Assembly: GCA_026388335.1 (NCBI GenBank)
Contig: JAPLJZ010000174.1
Coordinates: forward strand, 1 to 50,972
Source of the DNA: Deltaproteobacteria bacterium
GTDB lineage: Bacteria > Desulfobacterota > Syntrophia > Syntrophales > UBA8958
Length of the DNA: 50,972 nt
Direction of reading: 5' to 3'
Part shown: positions 1 to 8,730 of the stretch, in pieces
Layout: each line of letters starts with the position of its first letter
Position numbering within the stretch: the stretch's first letter is position 1
The notes under the pieces: model-generated
The model's input: only the letters and a program-made list of their open reading frames with translations
What the model was told of the DNA's origin: nothing
Database searches by the model: none
Program-made: the position numbers and the translations under genes

Positions 1-706
1 GGATAGTTGGTTCGCCATGCCGAAGACCATAGTCATGCTCAGTCAGTTTCGACCGGTTATCTGCATGGTGAAAAAGACGCCGACAGTGCTCTACGGTTAC
101 AAGAATTGCCGCTGTAACCTGATGGGCCTCTATCAATGCCTGAAGAAGCGCCGAGGCCGGGCACGAATTCTCACCAGCGTTATCGTCACACTCACAGACG
201 AACACAGGGCCAAGGTGGTCTTTGTCCGGGACCGCCGCAAAATTGACTGGCTTGCGTTGCTGTCTACCGATATCCACCTTCCTGACGAAGATGTGGTTCG
301 AATCTACGGCAAACGGTGGGATATCGAAGTGTTCTTTAAAATGGCCAAGCAACATCTTAAACTGGCAAAAGAGATTCAGTGCCGTGACTACGATGCTCTC
401 ATCGCCCATACGACCATTGTGTTCATGCGCTATATGTTCCTGGCTTATCAATGTCGCCTGGAAACGGATGATCGAACCTTCGGCGATCTTTTCTATGCCT
501 GTTGTGATGAACTCAACGACATATCCTTCATCGAAGCATTGTACCGAATCCTTTCCCTCGCGGTGGAAGGCATTCGTAAAATGGGCTCTTACTGTGAGAA
601 AACAGCACAATCTTTCTTTGATATGATAATGGAGGCAGCTCTTGTCTACGTCAATCTGTCAAAGAACAAAATTATTACAAATGAAATCTAAACCCGAAAG
701 TTGAGT
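1..706 (+). mobile_element. Right-hand part of an IS4-family insertion sequence
   Basis: The transposase gene defines the element. Its right boundary is not certain. The bases just after the stop codon, about 692-706 (ACCCGAAAGTTGAGT), look like a terminal inverted repeat of this kind of element, but the left end is outside the window, so the repeat and the target duplication cannot be paired. Confidence 0.5.
2..691 (+). CDS. IS4-type DDE transposase, 3' part only
   Basis: This is the C-terminal part of a transposase that enters from outside the window. The frame is open to base 2 and reads D-S-W-F-A just before the first visible ATG at 17, which fits the second catalytic Asp region of IS4-family enzymes. 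Further on, Y-G-K-R-W-D-I-E followed by a Lys seven residues later is a perfect Y-(2)-R-(3)-E-(6)-K signature, supplying the catalytic Glu. The ATG at 17 is therefore not the real start. The C-terminus looks intact and ends in a TAA. Whether the element is complete depends on sequence to the left. Confidence 0.85.
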   Translation, partial: DSWFAMPKTIVMLSQFRPVICMVKKTPTVLYGYKNCRCNLMGLYQCLKKRRGRARILTSVIVTLTDEHRAKVVFVRDRRKIDWLALLSTDIHLPDEDVVRIYGKRWDIEVFFKMAKQHLKLAKEIQCRDYDALIAHTTIVFMRYMFLAYQCRLETDDRTFGDLFYACCDELNDISFIEALYRILSLAVEGIRKMGSYCEKTAQSFFDMIMEAALVYVNLSKNKIITNEI

Positions 707-1196
707 TATAACTTGTTGATGTTGGCATTTCCGCGCTAACATCGCTATTTCACTAAAAAGTCTTGTTGATTTACAAGAGAAAGGTGGCGAATAATTTCGT
801 CTTAAACTGTCTCCTGTCTTGTCTTAATGCTTGCCCCTTACCGCATCGCCAAGCCGGGGCCGGGAGAGATCGCCCCATACCACCAGGGTCAAGCGGAAGA
901 CGGCGGGCGATCCTACTTATGACCCACAAAAGTTTATGCGCGCAGGCATGCTCACCTAATACAATTAGGTTTACGATCGTCAAACAAATTGAAGCTAATT
1001 TCCAAAAAGACAATGCACGAAAAGAGGCGATCCAAAAAAGATGCCGCCGTCATCAAAGTTAACTATTCGATATAATTAAGCGAAAACGGACGTTGCGGGC
1101 CAGTGCGGCTTCAGAGACTTATATATTAATATCAATGGCTTATGCTATCGGTTCCCCGTGCTGTCTCCCCTTCCCCGGAGCCTCATTTTTCACCGG
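692..1196. other. Gene-free stretch between the IS end and the reductase operon
   Basis: I see no convincing gene here. Short open frames on both strands lack ribosome sites and recognisable motifs. A hairpin at 718-743 (GATGTT with GGC, pairing with GC, a bulged T and AACATC) follows the transposase and may stop its transcription. The rest holds no recognised RNA gene or repeat. A terminator for the minus-strand reductase operon is expected near 1140-1190, but no strong stem with a T run is visible. Confidence 0.4.
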
Positions 1197-4100
1197 TCAG
1201 GTTTTGTTCAGCCTTACCATCGTATCGTAAAAGGAGGCGCTGCCGCCCAGGGGGTCCATAACGCAGGTGTTTCTCAAATCCGGATCCACCCACATGGCGG
1301 CGTTGGCGTTGAATCCCGCCCCCCGTCTCGGGTCTCCCTTGATGACCTTGCCGTTGATGACCGTATCCTTAGCCCCCGTGGCCCAGTGGCCGTAGCCGTG
1401 GGCGAAGGTAATTACGCCGGGCTGGATGGAGGCCGTCACCTGGACAGCGGCAATCATAGGCTTTTTTTCGCCGGTCCCGACGATCCAGACGCCGTCCGGG
1501 TTGGTGGCCGAGGAGATCCGGACCTTATCGCCCGTCTTGATCTTCAGCCGGGCGGCGTCCCGCTGGTTCACGAGGATGCTGTTTTCCGGGCAGATAGCGT
1601 CCAACCAGTAATCCACGATGGTCCGCGATTTGGTCTGCGTCACATCCTTCTGCGTGATCATCCGCAGTCCGTAACCCTTGGTCAGACCGGCCTTTTCCGG
1701 GGTCTTTCCCATATTCGTCACGATGGGAACGTAGAGGGGATAGCCGGGATTCGGCGCTCCCGTGAAGGCGTTTTTCGTCTGGGCCGTTTTCTCCTGATAG
1801 ATATTGATCAACTTTCCATACTTATTCGCCGCCTGTTCCCCCTTATACTGATCCTTATAGTCCTGGAAGCGGCCGCCCCGATTCAAGAGGTGAACCACTT
1901 TCCGCCAGTTAGCCCCGCAGATCTTTTCCCAGCGGGCCGGATCGAAAACCGTCTTCGGTAGATGGGCTCGTGAATCCAGAAAGAGTTTGAGTTCCTTATC
2001 GTCTGCGTCGGGAACCGCCGTGCCGGCGTCGGTGGCGATATTGGCCACCATCCGGATGTAGAGGTCATCCCAACGGGTGAAATCCTGCCCTGGTCCAAAG
2101 CCGTCTTTGCCGTAGCCTTTCATCCCCAACCGCTCCGCCAAGGACATGAACAGCGCCTCGAGGCAGCAGGGCATTTCTTCACCGAAGACCTTTACCGTCT
2201 CCGTCAGGGGGGCGATGACTGGTTGCCGGATGGGTTGAACCTTGGTCGGCATGTTGGGATGGCTGCCCTGGAACTCCCATTTCTCCAGGTAATTGAGTTC
2301 CGGGAAGATGTAATCGGCATACAGGGAGGTAGAACCCACCAGGACGTCGGTACAGAAATAGAGGGGGACCTTCTGGAGGTCCATCAATACCTCCGTGTTG
2401 GTCTGCCCCGCCGGCAGGGAGAAATTGGGGGCTCCGTGATAGAGGAACAGGGCCTTGGCGGCGTAGGGATACTGGTCGCCCATGGAGGGAATGATTTCCT
2501 GATAGATGTCGCTGGCCAGGGGCCACCAGTTCCGCTTCGCCGGATAGCCCGCGAAGAAGGTTGTATCCTCGTATTTGATGTCGTGGCGGATGATGCTGAT
2601 TCCGAAGTTCCCCACTCGGCCGGGGTTCATTTTGCTCAAATCAAAAGGCTGCCCCGCCTTGTTTCCCGCCTGGCTGAAGGTGGAGGCGGCGATCATCCCA
2701 CCTTTCCAGTCGTAGTTGCCCAGGAGCATATTGATCGTCCAGGCGAGAAAGACGTTGTAGAATCCGTTCGTATGCTGGGAGACGCCCCGGTGGATATCCA
2801 GGCAGGCCTTCTTCCCGTGGGCGGTCAGTTCCCGGACCACGGCTTCGATATCCTTTTTCGGGATACCGCAGATCTTGGCCCAGGCATCGAGAGATTTCCC
2901 GTTGACCTCCTCGAAGATGATCTGGAGGGGCGTCTTGACCTTCATGCCATTGATTTCCGTATTGACGAATAGATCTCCGGTCACGGGGTTCTTTTCGTCA
3001 TTGGGGTCCACGGCGACAGGTTTTCCACCTGACATGGCCACCAGGAATTCGAACGAATGCTCCTTCCCGGCCTTATCCTTCCGCTTTTCCATTGCCGCGA
3101 GGCCGATCTCATGGGCTCGCAGGAACTTGCCCGGCTTGCCGTCGGGACCGATCTTTACGAGCCAAACCGCATTGGTCATGGTCGGCTCGCCGGCCTTTTT
3201 TGCCGCTCCCCGGTTGGCGTTCGCCAGATATTTGGCATCGTATCGTTTCTCCTTGAGCATTACCTGCAGGATGGCCGAAAAGAAGGCCCCATCCGTTCCA
3301 GGCTTGACGGGGAGGTAGCGATGGGCCTTGGCGGCCAGCTTGCTGAACCTGGGATCGGCCACGGCAAGTTTGATCTTCCCGGAGGTGATGTTCGGCATGA
3401 GCCGGGCGCCCCGGTTGGGGGGGCCGTAATTGGCATCCAGGAGGTTGCTGCCCACAAAGAGGGCGTAGGCGGAGTTTTCGATATCCCCCTGCCAGTAGAA
3501 CTTCTGGCCGCCGGTAAATTTATTGTATTCATACTGGTCGCTGCAGGCCTTGCTGCCGAAGTAGAGGGACCCCTGGCAGACCGTGGTATGGCCGTGAAAA
3601 TTGGCGGTTCCGAAATAATCGCGGAAAAACCGCAGGGCAAACTCGGATCGTCCCGCCTTTTTCCGTCCCCAGGCGTAGATCATCTGGTTGTTCTTCGGTC
3701 CCGCATCGGGGTGCTCCGGATCGATCAGATATTGGAGGTTGGCGGCGTGCTTCTTCCGGAAGGCCTCCACAGCCTCTTTTTTGTTCTTGCTGCCGGCGAT
3801 GGCCTTCGCGTCGTCTCCCAGAGCCTTCATGATCTTCGGATCCCGCAAGGCGTAGATGTCCTTGAGCCCCATGACCTGCCGGGTTTCCTCGCCGGGGACA
3901 TGGCCAAACAGGAGGCCTCCGTTGACGATCTCATCAACGGCCTGATCGAAGGAGACTGTCAGCCACTTGCTTTCCCCGCGCTTTCCCGCCCGTTTCAGGA
4001 CCTTGACAACCCGATAGGGGTCGTAGGTCGTCTGAAGCCCCGCGTGGCCCTTGGGGCAAACCGGCATATCGATGGCAGCTGCCTCGGCCATGGGCGTCCG

Positions 4101-4415
4101 AAAGGGAAGATGGGGGACGGCGACAAAGGGGTTGTATGGATTCCCGTCGATCTTCAGTGCATAGGCCTTCCCGTTCTTCCGGAAAAGCTTGACCTTGATG
4201 CCACAACCGGTGTTGCACTGCAGGCAGGAGGTATAAAGGATGTTTTCGGCCCTCATCAGTTCATAGGTTTCTTCCGGGGTCAATTGCCCCGCCTCGGCCC
4301 GCCGGATCAGGTCATGGGCCCATTCGATCTCCGTTGCGAGCATGGCGCCTCCCAGAACGGCGGTGCATTTCATGAAATCCCGGCGGGATATTCCCTTTTT
4401 GTCGTGATCTTTCAT
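1197..4415 (-). CDS. TtrA-like molybdopterin oxidoreductase, catalytic subunit, Tat-exported
   Basis: Large catalytic subunit of the DMSO reductase superfamily, about 1072 residues, near the length of tetrathionate reductase TtrA and longer than arsenate reductase ArrA. The N-terminus has a twin-arginine signal (S-R-R-D-F-M-K, then a hydrophobic stretch), so it works outside the cytoplasmic membrane. Counting from the upstream GTG at 4424, Cys67, Cys70, Cys74 and Cys123 form the C-x2-C-x3-C-xn-C site for a 4Fe-4S cluster, and Cys283 in H-T-T-V-C-Q is a possible Mo ligand. I placed the start at the ATG at 4415, about nine bases after a G-rich ribosome site; the GTG at 4424 is the alternative. 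It lies 15 bp after the Fe-S subunit gene. Substrate is inferred: tetrathionate or another sulfur oxyanion is likely, selenate or arsenate cannot be excluded. Confidence 0.8.
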   Translation of the reverse strand: MKDHDKKGISRRDFMKCTAVLGGAMLATEIEWAHDLIRRAEAGQLTPEETYELMRAENILYTSCLQCNTGCGIKVKLFRKNGKAYALKIDGNPYNPFVAVPHLPFRTPMAEAAAIDMPVCPKGHAGLQTTYDPYRVVKVLKRAGKRGESKWLTVSFDQAVDEIVNGGLLFGHVPGEETRQVMGLKDIYALRDPKIMKALGDDAKAIAGSKNKKEAVEAFRKKHAANLQYLIDPEHPDAGPKNNQMIYAWGRKKAGRSEFALRFFRDYFGTANFHGHTTVCQGSLYFGSKACSDQYEYNKFTGGQKFYWQGDIENSAYALFVGSNLLDANYGPPNRGARLMPNITSGKIKLAVADPRFSKLAAKAHRYLPVKPGTDGAFFSAILQVMLKEKRYDAKYLANANRGAAKKAGEPTMTNAVWLVKIGPDGKPGKFLRAHEIGLAAMEKRKDKAGKEHSFEFLVAMSGGKPVAVDPNDEKNPVTGDLFVNTEINGMKVKTPLQIIFEEVNGKSLDAWAKICGIPKKDIEAVVRELTAHGKKACLDIHRGVSQHTNGFYNVFLAWTINMLLGNYDWKGGMIAASTFSQAGNKAGQPFDLSKMNPGRVGNFGISIIRHDIKYEDTTFFAGYPAKRNWWPLASDIYQEIIPSMGDQYPYAAKALFLYHGAPNFSLPAGQTNTEVLMDLQKVPLYFCTDVLVGSTSLYADYIFPELNYLEKWEFQGSHPNMPTKVQPIRQPVIAPLTETVKVFGEEMPCCLEALFMSLAERLGMKGYGKDGFGPGQDFTRWDDLYIRMVANIATDAGTAVPDADDKELKLFLDSRAHLPKTVFDPARWEKICGANWRKVVHLLNRGGRFQDYKDQYKGEQAANKYGKLINIYQEKTAQTKNAFTGAPNPGYPLYVPIVTNMGKTPEKAGLTKGYGLRMITQKDVTQTKSRTIVDYWLDAICPENSILVNQRDAARLKIKTGDKVRISSATNPDGVWIVGTGEKKPMIAAVQVTASIQPGVITFAHGYGHWATGAKDTVINGKVIKGDPRRGAGFNANAAMWVDPDLRNTCVMDPLGGSASFYDTMVRLNKT

Positions 4416-4430
4416 CGCCTTCACCCCCCT

Positions 4431-5273
4431 TTACAGAATATAGAAAACTCTTGGTTTCGTGCTGGAGCTGCCGAAAACAGGCCTGACGCCGGGGTAGGCC
4501 CGGACGGCCTGACCCACAATGGATTTCCATTCCGCGCTTTTAAGGCGGTAGCCGGCGGCGGCAACCGGGGCGGCAATTTTCCCCGCTTCGCTGACTTCCT
4601 TGAGGGTGGTTACTTTGCCGGATTTAATCACTTTGCTGATCAGGCTTTCCGGGTCTTCCGCATCACCGAAATAGGTAGCCCGTCCGATGCAGGTTGTCAC
4701 GCAGACGGGAAGGGCGCCGTTTTTCAGACGATGGGAACAGAACTGGCATTTCCGCGCCGCACCGGCGGGTAGTTTCTTCCCTTCCCGGAACCATTTGCGG
4801 TTATACTCCCAGACCGGACCTCGTTCCATATCGGGGATTTCCGGCGTACCGCTGGTATAAAAAGCGCCGCTGTCCAGATTCCGGGCGCTGTAGGGGCAGG
4901 CGGCGATACAGCGGCCGCAGCCGATGCACTGTTCGTAATTGATCATGACGATGCCGTCTTTCCCTTTCCAGGTGGCCTTGCCTACACCCTGGTTGGGGCA
5001 GGCGTGGACGCAGGGTGGATCATCGCACTGCTGGCAGGGCCGGGCTACGAAAAGACGTTGCACCTGTGGATATTTACCCTGCTCCACTTCGTACATGGGA
5101 CGGTAGCGGATTCCGGGGGGAGATTTGTATTCCACCATGCATCCCACGGTGCAGGCATGGCATAAAATGCAACGCCTCGTGTCGATCAGCATGGTCCAGT
5201 GCGGGTTGCCTTTCTTCAGCGCCCGCCGGAGATCATCCTGCATGACCATCAATTCGTCTTTTCCCTCGAACAT
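4431..5273 (-). CDS. Four-cluster ferredoxin-like electron-transfer subunit (TtrB/PsrB/NrfC type)
   Basis: Electron-transfer partner of the molybdoenzyme encoded just downstream, 280 residues. Four cysteine sets for 4Fe-4S clusters are visible: C-x2-C-x2-C-x3-C at Cys35-45, then the C-Q-Q-C-D-D-P-P-C set, then C-I-G-C-G-R-C, and a C-terminal C-Q-F-C set completed by C-V-T-T-C. This is the usual TtrB/PsrB arrangement. There is no signal peptide, so it would be carried out with the Tat-exported catalytic subunit. The start follows an AGGAGG site. No NrfD/TtrC-type membrane subunit is encoded nearby; the three-haem cytochrome immediately upstream probably takes that electron-donor role. Confidence 0.85.
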   Translation of the reverse strand: MFEGKDELMVMQDDLRRALKKGNPHWTMLIDTRRCILCHACTVGCMVEYKSPPGIRYRPMYEVEQGKYPQVQRLFVARPCQQCDDPPCVHACPNQGVGKATWKGKDGIVMINYEQCIGCGRCIAACPYSARNLDSGAFYTSGTPEIPDMERGPVWEYNRKWFREGKKLPAGAARKCQFCSHRLKNGALPVCVTTCIGRATYFGDAEDPESLISKVIKSGKVTTLKEVSEAGKIAAPVAAAGYRLKSAEWKSIVGQAVRAYPGVRPVFGSSSTKPRVFYIL

Positions 5274-5286
5274 GATCTGGTTCCTC

Positions 5287-5598
5287 CTATTTCTTATGGC
5301 AGGTGGTGCAGTTTCCTTTGACTGTAAATGCCTGTTTCCCGTTGTGACAAAGTCCGCAGGATGCCCCCTGCTCCATCTCCTTCATCGTTACGGTCTTGTG
5401 CTTCTCAGCCGTCACATAAGGCTCAGGATGGCACTGCTGGCAGGTGAGTCCTTTCCCGGCATGGCGTTCATGGCTGAAGGCAGCGTCACCGAAGCTGTTT
5501 TTCATGACGATGTCGCCGCCGCCGACCTGGGCTCCCAGGGTCAGGGCAAAGGCAATCAGAAATACTGGTATTAAAGCAAAAAACAGTGTCTTTTTCAA
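5287..5598 (-). CDS. Periplasmic three-haem c7-type cytochrome
   Basis: Small secreted c-type cytochrome of 103 residues and first gene of the reductase operon. A signal peptide covers about the first 23 residues. Three C-x-x-C-H haem sites are present (CQQCH, CGLCH, CTTCH), with extra histidines such as F-S-H-E-R-H and E-K-H-K suitable as sixth ligands. This fits the c(7)-type cytochromes of Geobacter and relatives. It lies 13 bp upstream of the Fe-S subunit gene, so I infer that it feeds electrons from the periplasmic cytochrome pool to the Fe-S and molybdopterin subunits. Confidence 0.85.
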   Translation of the reverse strand: MKKTLFFALIPVFLIAFALTLGAQVGGGDIVMKNSFGDAAFSHERHAGKGLTCQQCHPEPYVTAEKHKTVTMKEMEQGASCGLCHNGKQAFTVKGNCTTCHKK

Positions 5599-5730
5599 AT
5601 CGTCCCTTCCTTTCTGATCTTGAAGTCGGCTTTAACATCCCTGTTGTTTTTCAAAGATAGTCTCTTTTCAGCCCACAGGAAATTCAAACGCCTTTGTTAA
5701 GTAATCTCATAGAATGTTCGTTTATATTGA

Positions 5731-5758
5731 ATAATACTATCTTTTCATGATTGTGCAA
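5731..5758 (-). promoter_or_regulatory. Candidate sigma-70 promoter of the reductase operon
   Basis: On the minus strand TTGCAC and TATTAT are separated by 16 bp, in front of the three-haem cytochrome gene with a leader of about 130 bases. It lies just beyond the methyltransferase stop codon, so it would start an independent transcript. The match is fair and not tested. Confidence 0.4.
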
Positions 5759-5774
5759 GGATTTTTTCTGAACT

Positions 5775-6293
5775 TTATTTCTGACAAATAAACATAAAAT
5801 TATATTCCGTTTCAAATTTACGAATGGACGACGTATATTCCATCAGGCAGAGTTCCACTGTTTTCATAAGTTTGCAGTCATCCGATTCGTGTTGATATAA
5901 CTTGAGCCCGTTTTCATTGAGGTCTGCAATGAGAACAAAGCCCAAAGGCTTACAGACCCTGAACATTTCTGCTATGACCAGCTCGACGTTCTCCATGTGG
6001 TGTAGGGCATGATAGGCAACAACCGCATCGAATTCATGTGCTCCAAAGGGCAGATGTTCTCCATTCGCGACCCGTGCCTCAAATGTCCCAGAAAAGCTTT
6101 CTTCTTGTGCATCCTGTCTGGATTTGCGCACAGCTTCAGGCGAGTTATCAATCCCGACTACCTGAAAACCATCGCTGGCTAAAAAAAACGCCATACAGCC
6201 GCAATTACCCATACCAACATCTAAAACGCGGCCTGCTTTTAACCCTGACGCCTCAATCAAGGCCTTTCTATCAGCAATATCATCTATGATCAT
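5775..6293 (-). CDS. Small class I SAM-dependent methyltransferase
   Basis: Methyltransferase of the Rossmann-fold type, 172 residues, shorter than most. Motif I is V-L-D-V-G-M-G-N-C-G near residue 25, followed by the acidic V-V-G-I-D-N-S strand end and a motif IV-like region D-A-V-V-A-Y-H-A-L-H-H. The substrate is unknown. The gene is visibly richer in A and T than its neighbours, and it sits alone between two cytochrome units, separated from the octahaem gene by a terminator hairpin. That suggests it was acquired separately. The ATG at 6293 follows a GAAGG-like site at a spacing slightly longer than usual. Confidence 0.7.
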   Translation of the reverse strand: MIIDDIADRKALIEASGLKAGRVLDVGMGNCGCMAFFLASDGFQVVGIDNSPEAVRKSRQDAQEESFSGTFEARVANGEHLPFGAHEFDAVVAYHALHHMENVELVIAEMFRVCKPLGFVLIADLNENGLKLYQHESDDCKLMKTVELCLMEYTSSIRKFETEYNFMFICQK

Positions 6294-6325
6294 TAGTTAC
6301 TACCTTCAGGTAATGGTGAATGCAA

Positions 6326-6363
6326 AGAAGGCGGCAGCCGGTAGGTTCCGGTTGCCGCCTTCT
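6326..6363 (-). terminator. Hairpin terminator after the octahaem cytochrome gene
   Basis: A 16-bp stem with one G-T pair (AGAAGGCGGCAGCCGG against CCGGTTGCCGCCTTCT) and a 6-base loop lies 35 bp beyond the octahaem stop codon. On the minus strand it is followed by CTTTG, so the T run is short. The position supports termination of the cytochrome transcript before the methyltransferase gene. Confidence 0.7.
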
Positions 6364-6398
6364 TCTGAGTCAAGATTGAGGGCTTTCCCTCTTAGTCG

Positions 6399-7706
6399 TC
6401 AGGGTTTGTATTTTGCATCTGCCCCGTTGGTGAGCTGTTTGACTCTGTCCGGACTGTAGCCCAGTTTGTCGAAACTTATGTAATTCTTGTCGGAATGGCA
6501 GTCCGTGCACGTTAGCGCCTTAGTTTTGGTAATATCGTGGGAGAGGATAAAATACCCGGTAAGGCTTCTCGGTTCCCATTTCCCGGAATATTCTTGTTTG
6601 CGTTGTTTGAATCCCTGAGCCAGGGCCTGATCCACGCTCCCCGTCTTGAACAGGACGGCCAGATTCTGGAAGAGGAGTTTCTTGGTCTTGGCGTCCTGGG
6701 GGGCGATGGTGGTCAGGGGCTTGAAAGCGGTGATCTTGCTCTTCGGGTCATTTATTGAACCGAGGGGTTGGACCTCCTGGGTCCCCATGCCGTTGAAGAA
6801 CTTGTAAGTCGGCTTCGTGCTGTAGGTGCTGTCGAAGGAGTCCGCCTTGGGCATATACATGCCGGTCTTGGGATTTTTCACCACATTGACCAAATCACGG
6901 GTAACAACGCCGCCGATGGTCGGGATGTGGCAGACGTTGCAGGAAATCTTCGCCAGATGGTTATTGACGGCCGGATTCTTGTGCTTCACACCGGCATGGC
7001 AGGTTTCGCAGTTCAGGGTTCTATCCGTGGCCTCCTTGGCCCATCCGCCCGGATCATTACCGTTCGGGAACTTGTGTTTTTCCGCCTTGTGACAATCGAC
7101 GCAGGTCATGCCTTTGGCGACGTGGACATCGCGCTCCGGAGAAAAATTGATCCCCCGTTTCCACCAGAGTCCACCGGCGGGCAGATTATGGCAGCGCAAG
7201 CAGGACTCGCTGGTCGGCTTGCCGCCGACGGTGCGGGCAGACTCCAGGGATCGGTCCTGGGTGACACGGAATCCTTCCGGTGTATCCGGAGTGGGGACGA
7301 CGGTTCGCTTGCTGTAATCGTATTTGGCGGCATGGCAGATCAGGCAGTCAATGCCTTCCCGTTCCCGGGCCGTGGGCTTGTCGGTGACAGCGGCGCCGTT
7401 TCCGATGTGGCATTGTTTACAGCCGGCATTGAGTTTATAGATGGAACCAGGCAGGCCGCATTCCCGGTTGATCTCGCCCCATTCGCCGGTCAATCCCTGG
7501 ATGGTGCTGACCGGCCCCTTGAGCTTGTAGTGGACCGACTGCAATACGTCATCCACGGCGCCGGGATGGCACTGTTCACAGGTCTTGGGTCCTTCGTAGC
7601 TGTTGATGAGCTGTTCGTGGGACATCGTTTTTGCCGTCACTCCATAACTACACAACAGGGCGACGGCCGCCGCGATGATCAAGCTGATGAATATAACCCT
7701 TCTCAT
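6399..7706 (-). CDS. Octahaem c-type cytochrome, tetrathionate reductase (OTR)-like
   Basis: Secreted multihaem cytochrome of 435 residues. The signal peptide spans about residues 1-25. Exactly eight C-x-x-C-H sites are present, starting at Cys43, 96, 121, 169, 202, 233 and 256, with the last near residue 400. Length and haem number match the octahaem tetrathionate reductase family known from Shewanella. It has its own promoter and terminator but sits beside the TtrA-like operon. I infer a role in reduction of sulfur or nitrogen oxyanions or as an electron relay; the active-site haem cannot be assigned from sequence alone. Confidence 0.85.
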   Translation of the reverse strand: MRRVIFISLIIAAAVALLCSYGVTAKTMSHEQLINSYEGPKTCEQCHPGAVDDVLQSVHYKLKGPVSTIQGLTGEWGEINRECGLPGSIYKLNAGCKQCHIGNGAAVTDKPTAREREGIDCLICHAAKYDYSKRTVVPTPDTPEGFRVTQDRSLESARTVGGKPTSESCLRCHNLPAGGLWWKRGINFSPERDVHVAKGMTCVDCHKAEKHKFPNGNDPGGWAKEATDRTLNCETCHAGVKHKNPAVNNHLAKISCNVCHIPTIGGVVTRDLVNVVKNPKTGMYMPKADSFDSTYSTKPTYKFFNGMGTQEVQPLGSINDPKSKITAFKPLTTIAPQDAKTKKLLFQNLAVLFKTGSVDQALAQGFKQRKQEYSGKWEPRSLTGYFILSHDITKTKALTCTDCHSDKNYISFDKLGYSPDRVKQLTNGADAKYKP

Positions 7707-7805
7707 AATATGCCTCCTCTGCTGTCATTCAATAAAAACCCCGAACGGCCGCGATTACTGGGTATTACAAGATCAAAAGCACATTCTTCAAGATTGCTGT
7801 TTGGA

Positions 7806-7834
7806 AATATAACAAAAATTTACCTGAACTTCAA
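7806..7834 (-). promoter_or_regulatory. Sigma-70 type promoter of the octahaem cytochrome gene
   Basis: On the minus strand TTGAAG and TATATT are spaced by 17 bp, and the start codon lies about 95 bp downstream. The surrounding sequence is A/T rich. No operator palindrome was recognised next to it. Confidence 0.5.
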
Positions 7835-7889
7835 TAGAATATTTTGAAAACGGCTCCCTAGTTTTTTAATTTTATTTCATTTTTCATAC

Positions 7890-8627
7890 CTATCCCAAGA
7901 GGGTATAAATTTTATAGGCGGTCATGACGACGATAAGGACGCCGAAGATCTGCTTGATCCGGCCGCTGGGGACGTAGAGGCTCGTCAGTCTGGCCCCCAG
8001 GAAAGATCCGGCTGCTCCGACGAGGAGGAGAGCGGCCGTGAGCTGGAGATCGAAGCGTGCCGTGGACATGTGGGGAATAAGGGACGAGAAGGAAGGGGGC
8101 ATGACGGCAAAGGCATTGATGCCCGCCGCTTTTTTGGGCTCGAACCCGACGAGGATCAGGGTCGGCATGAGGAGAAAACCGGGACCGACGCCCAAAAGGC
8201 CGCTCAAAACGGAGATGGGAACGGCCAGGATCAAAGCCAGTTTGAAATTCTCTTCCCCCGGTCTGGCCCGGACGGGCCGGAAGAGTCGGTAAGCGAGGTA
8301 GATCACCGAGAGCAGGTAGGCGATCCAGACAATCATGACGGGTGTATAAAGGACAAGCCAGGCGCCGAAGGGGGCGGACAGGGTAGTGACGACGGCCAGG
8401 ATAATGGCCTTCCGCCAGTCCACGTAACCGCTCTGTGCAAAACCGAAAACGGCAAAGAGGGCCGTAATGCCGTTAAGTAGCAAACTCAGAGGCTGGACCT
8501 GGTGAATAAGATCGGGAAGAAAAAACGCCAGAAAGGGCACGGCGGCAAAGGCTACGCCGAGGCCCAGCATCCCCGAGGCAACAGCGAGAATGCCCAGACC
8601 GATGACCATAATGACCATTGGACTCAT
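7890..8627 (-). CDS. TSUP-family (TauE/SafE) anion permease
   Basis: Integral membrane protein of 245 residues with about seven to eight hydrophobic segments. It carries the TSUP pattern: glycine-rich G-M-L-G-L-G-V near the N-terminus and G-L-L-G-V-G-P-G-F in the second half, the internal repeat of the TauE/SafE fold. Members move sulfite, sulfoacetate, thiosulfate or other organosulfur anions. Lying beside the TtrA-like and octahaem genes, it probably handles a sulfur-oxyanion product. It is one of three TSUP genes in the window. The start follows a GGGGG site. Confidence 0.85.
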   Translation of the reverse strand: MSPMVIMVIGLGILAVASGMLGLGVAFAAVPFLAFFLPDLIHQVQPLSLLLNGITALFAVFGFAQSGYVDWRKAIILAVVTTLSAPFGAWLVLYTPVMIVWIAYLLSVIYLAYRLFRPVRARPGEENFKLALILAVPISVLSGLLGVGPGFLLMPTLILVGFEPKKAAGINAFAVMPPSFSSLIPHMSTARFDLQLTAALLLVGAAGSFLGARLTSLYVPSGRIKQIFGVLIVVMTAYKIYTLLG

Positions 8628-8652
8628 AGTTCGACCCCCTGTGAAGCTGCCA

Positions 8653-8684
8653 TATCATTTTTATACATTGCTGTAAAGTAATAT
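8653..8684. repeat. 32-bp near-identical repeat, copy 1
   Basis: This intergenic segment upstream of the TSUP gene matches 38284-38315 at 29 of 32 positions in the same orientation. The core holds TACA-N4-TGTA. The second copy covers the 3' end of a VWA-protein gene. The match is longer than chance predicts for a window of this size. Its meaning is unknown: a regulator site, or a remnant of an old duplication or rearrangement. Confidence 0.5.
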
Positions 8685-8730
8685 GGCAAAGGAGGAAATC
8701 AGAATGGTCTTGTCAAGTCAATAAGGGACA

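Noticed and set aside
1197-4415. Assignment as respiratory arsenate reductase ArrA because of nearby ars genes
   Set aside because: The arsenic locus is 40 kb away, and the protein is longer than ArrA; TtrA-like length and partners fit better, although substrate is unproven.
3057-4772. Long plus-strand open frame of 571 codons opposite the TtrA-like and Fe-S genes
   Set aside because: It lies antisense to strongly recognisable coding sequence, has no motif or ribosome site and arises from high GC codon usage.
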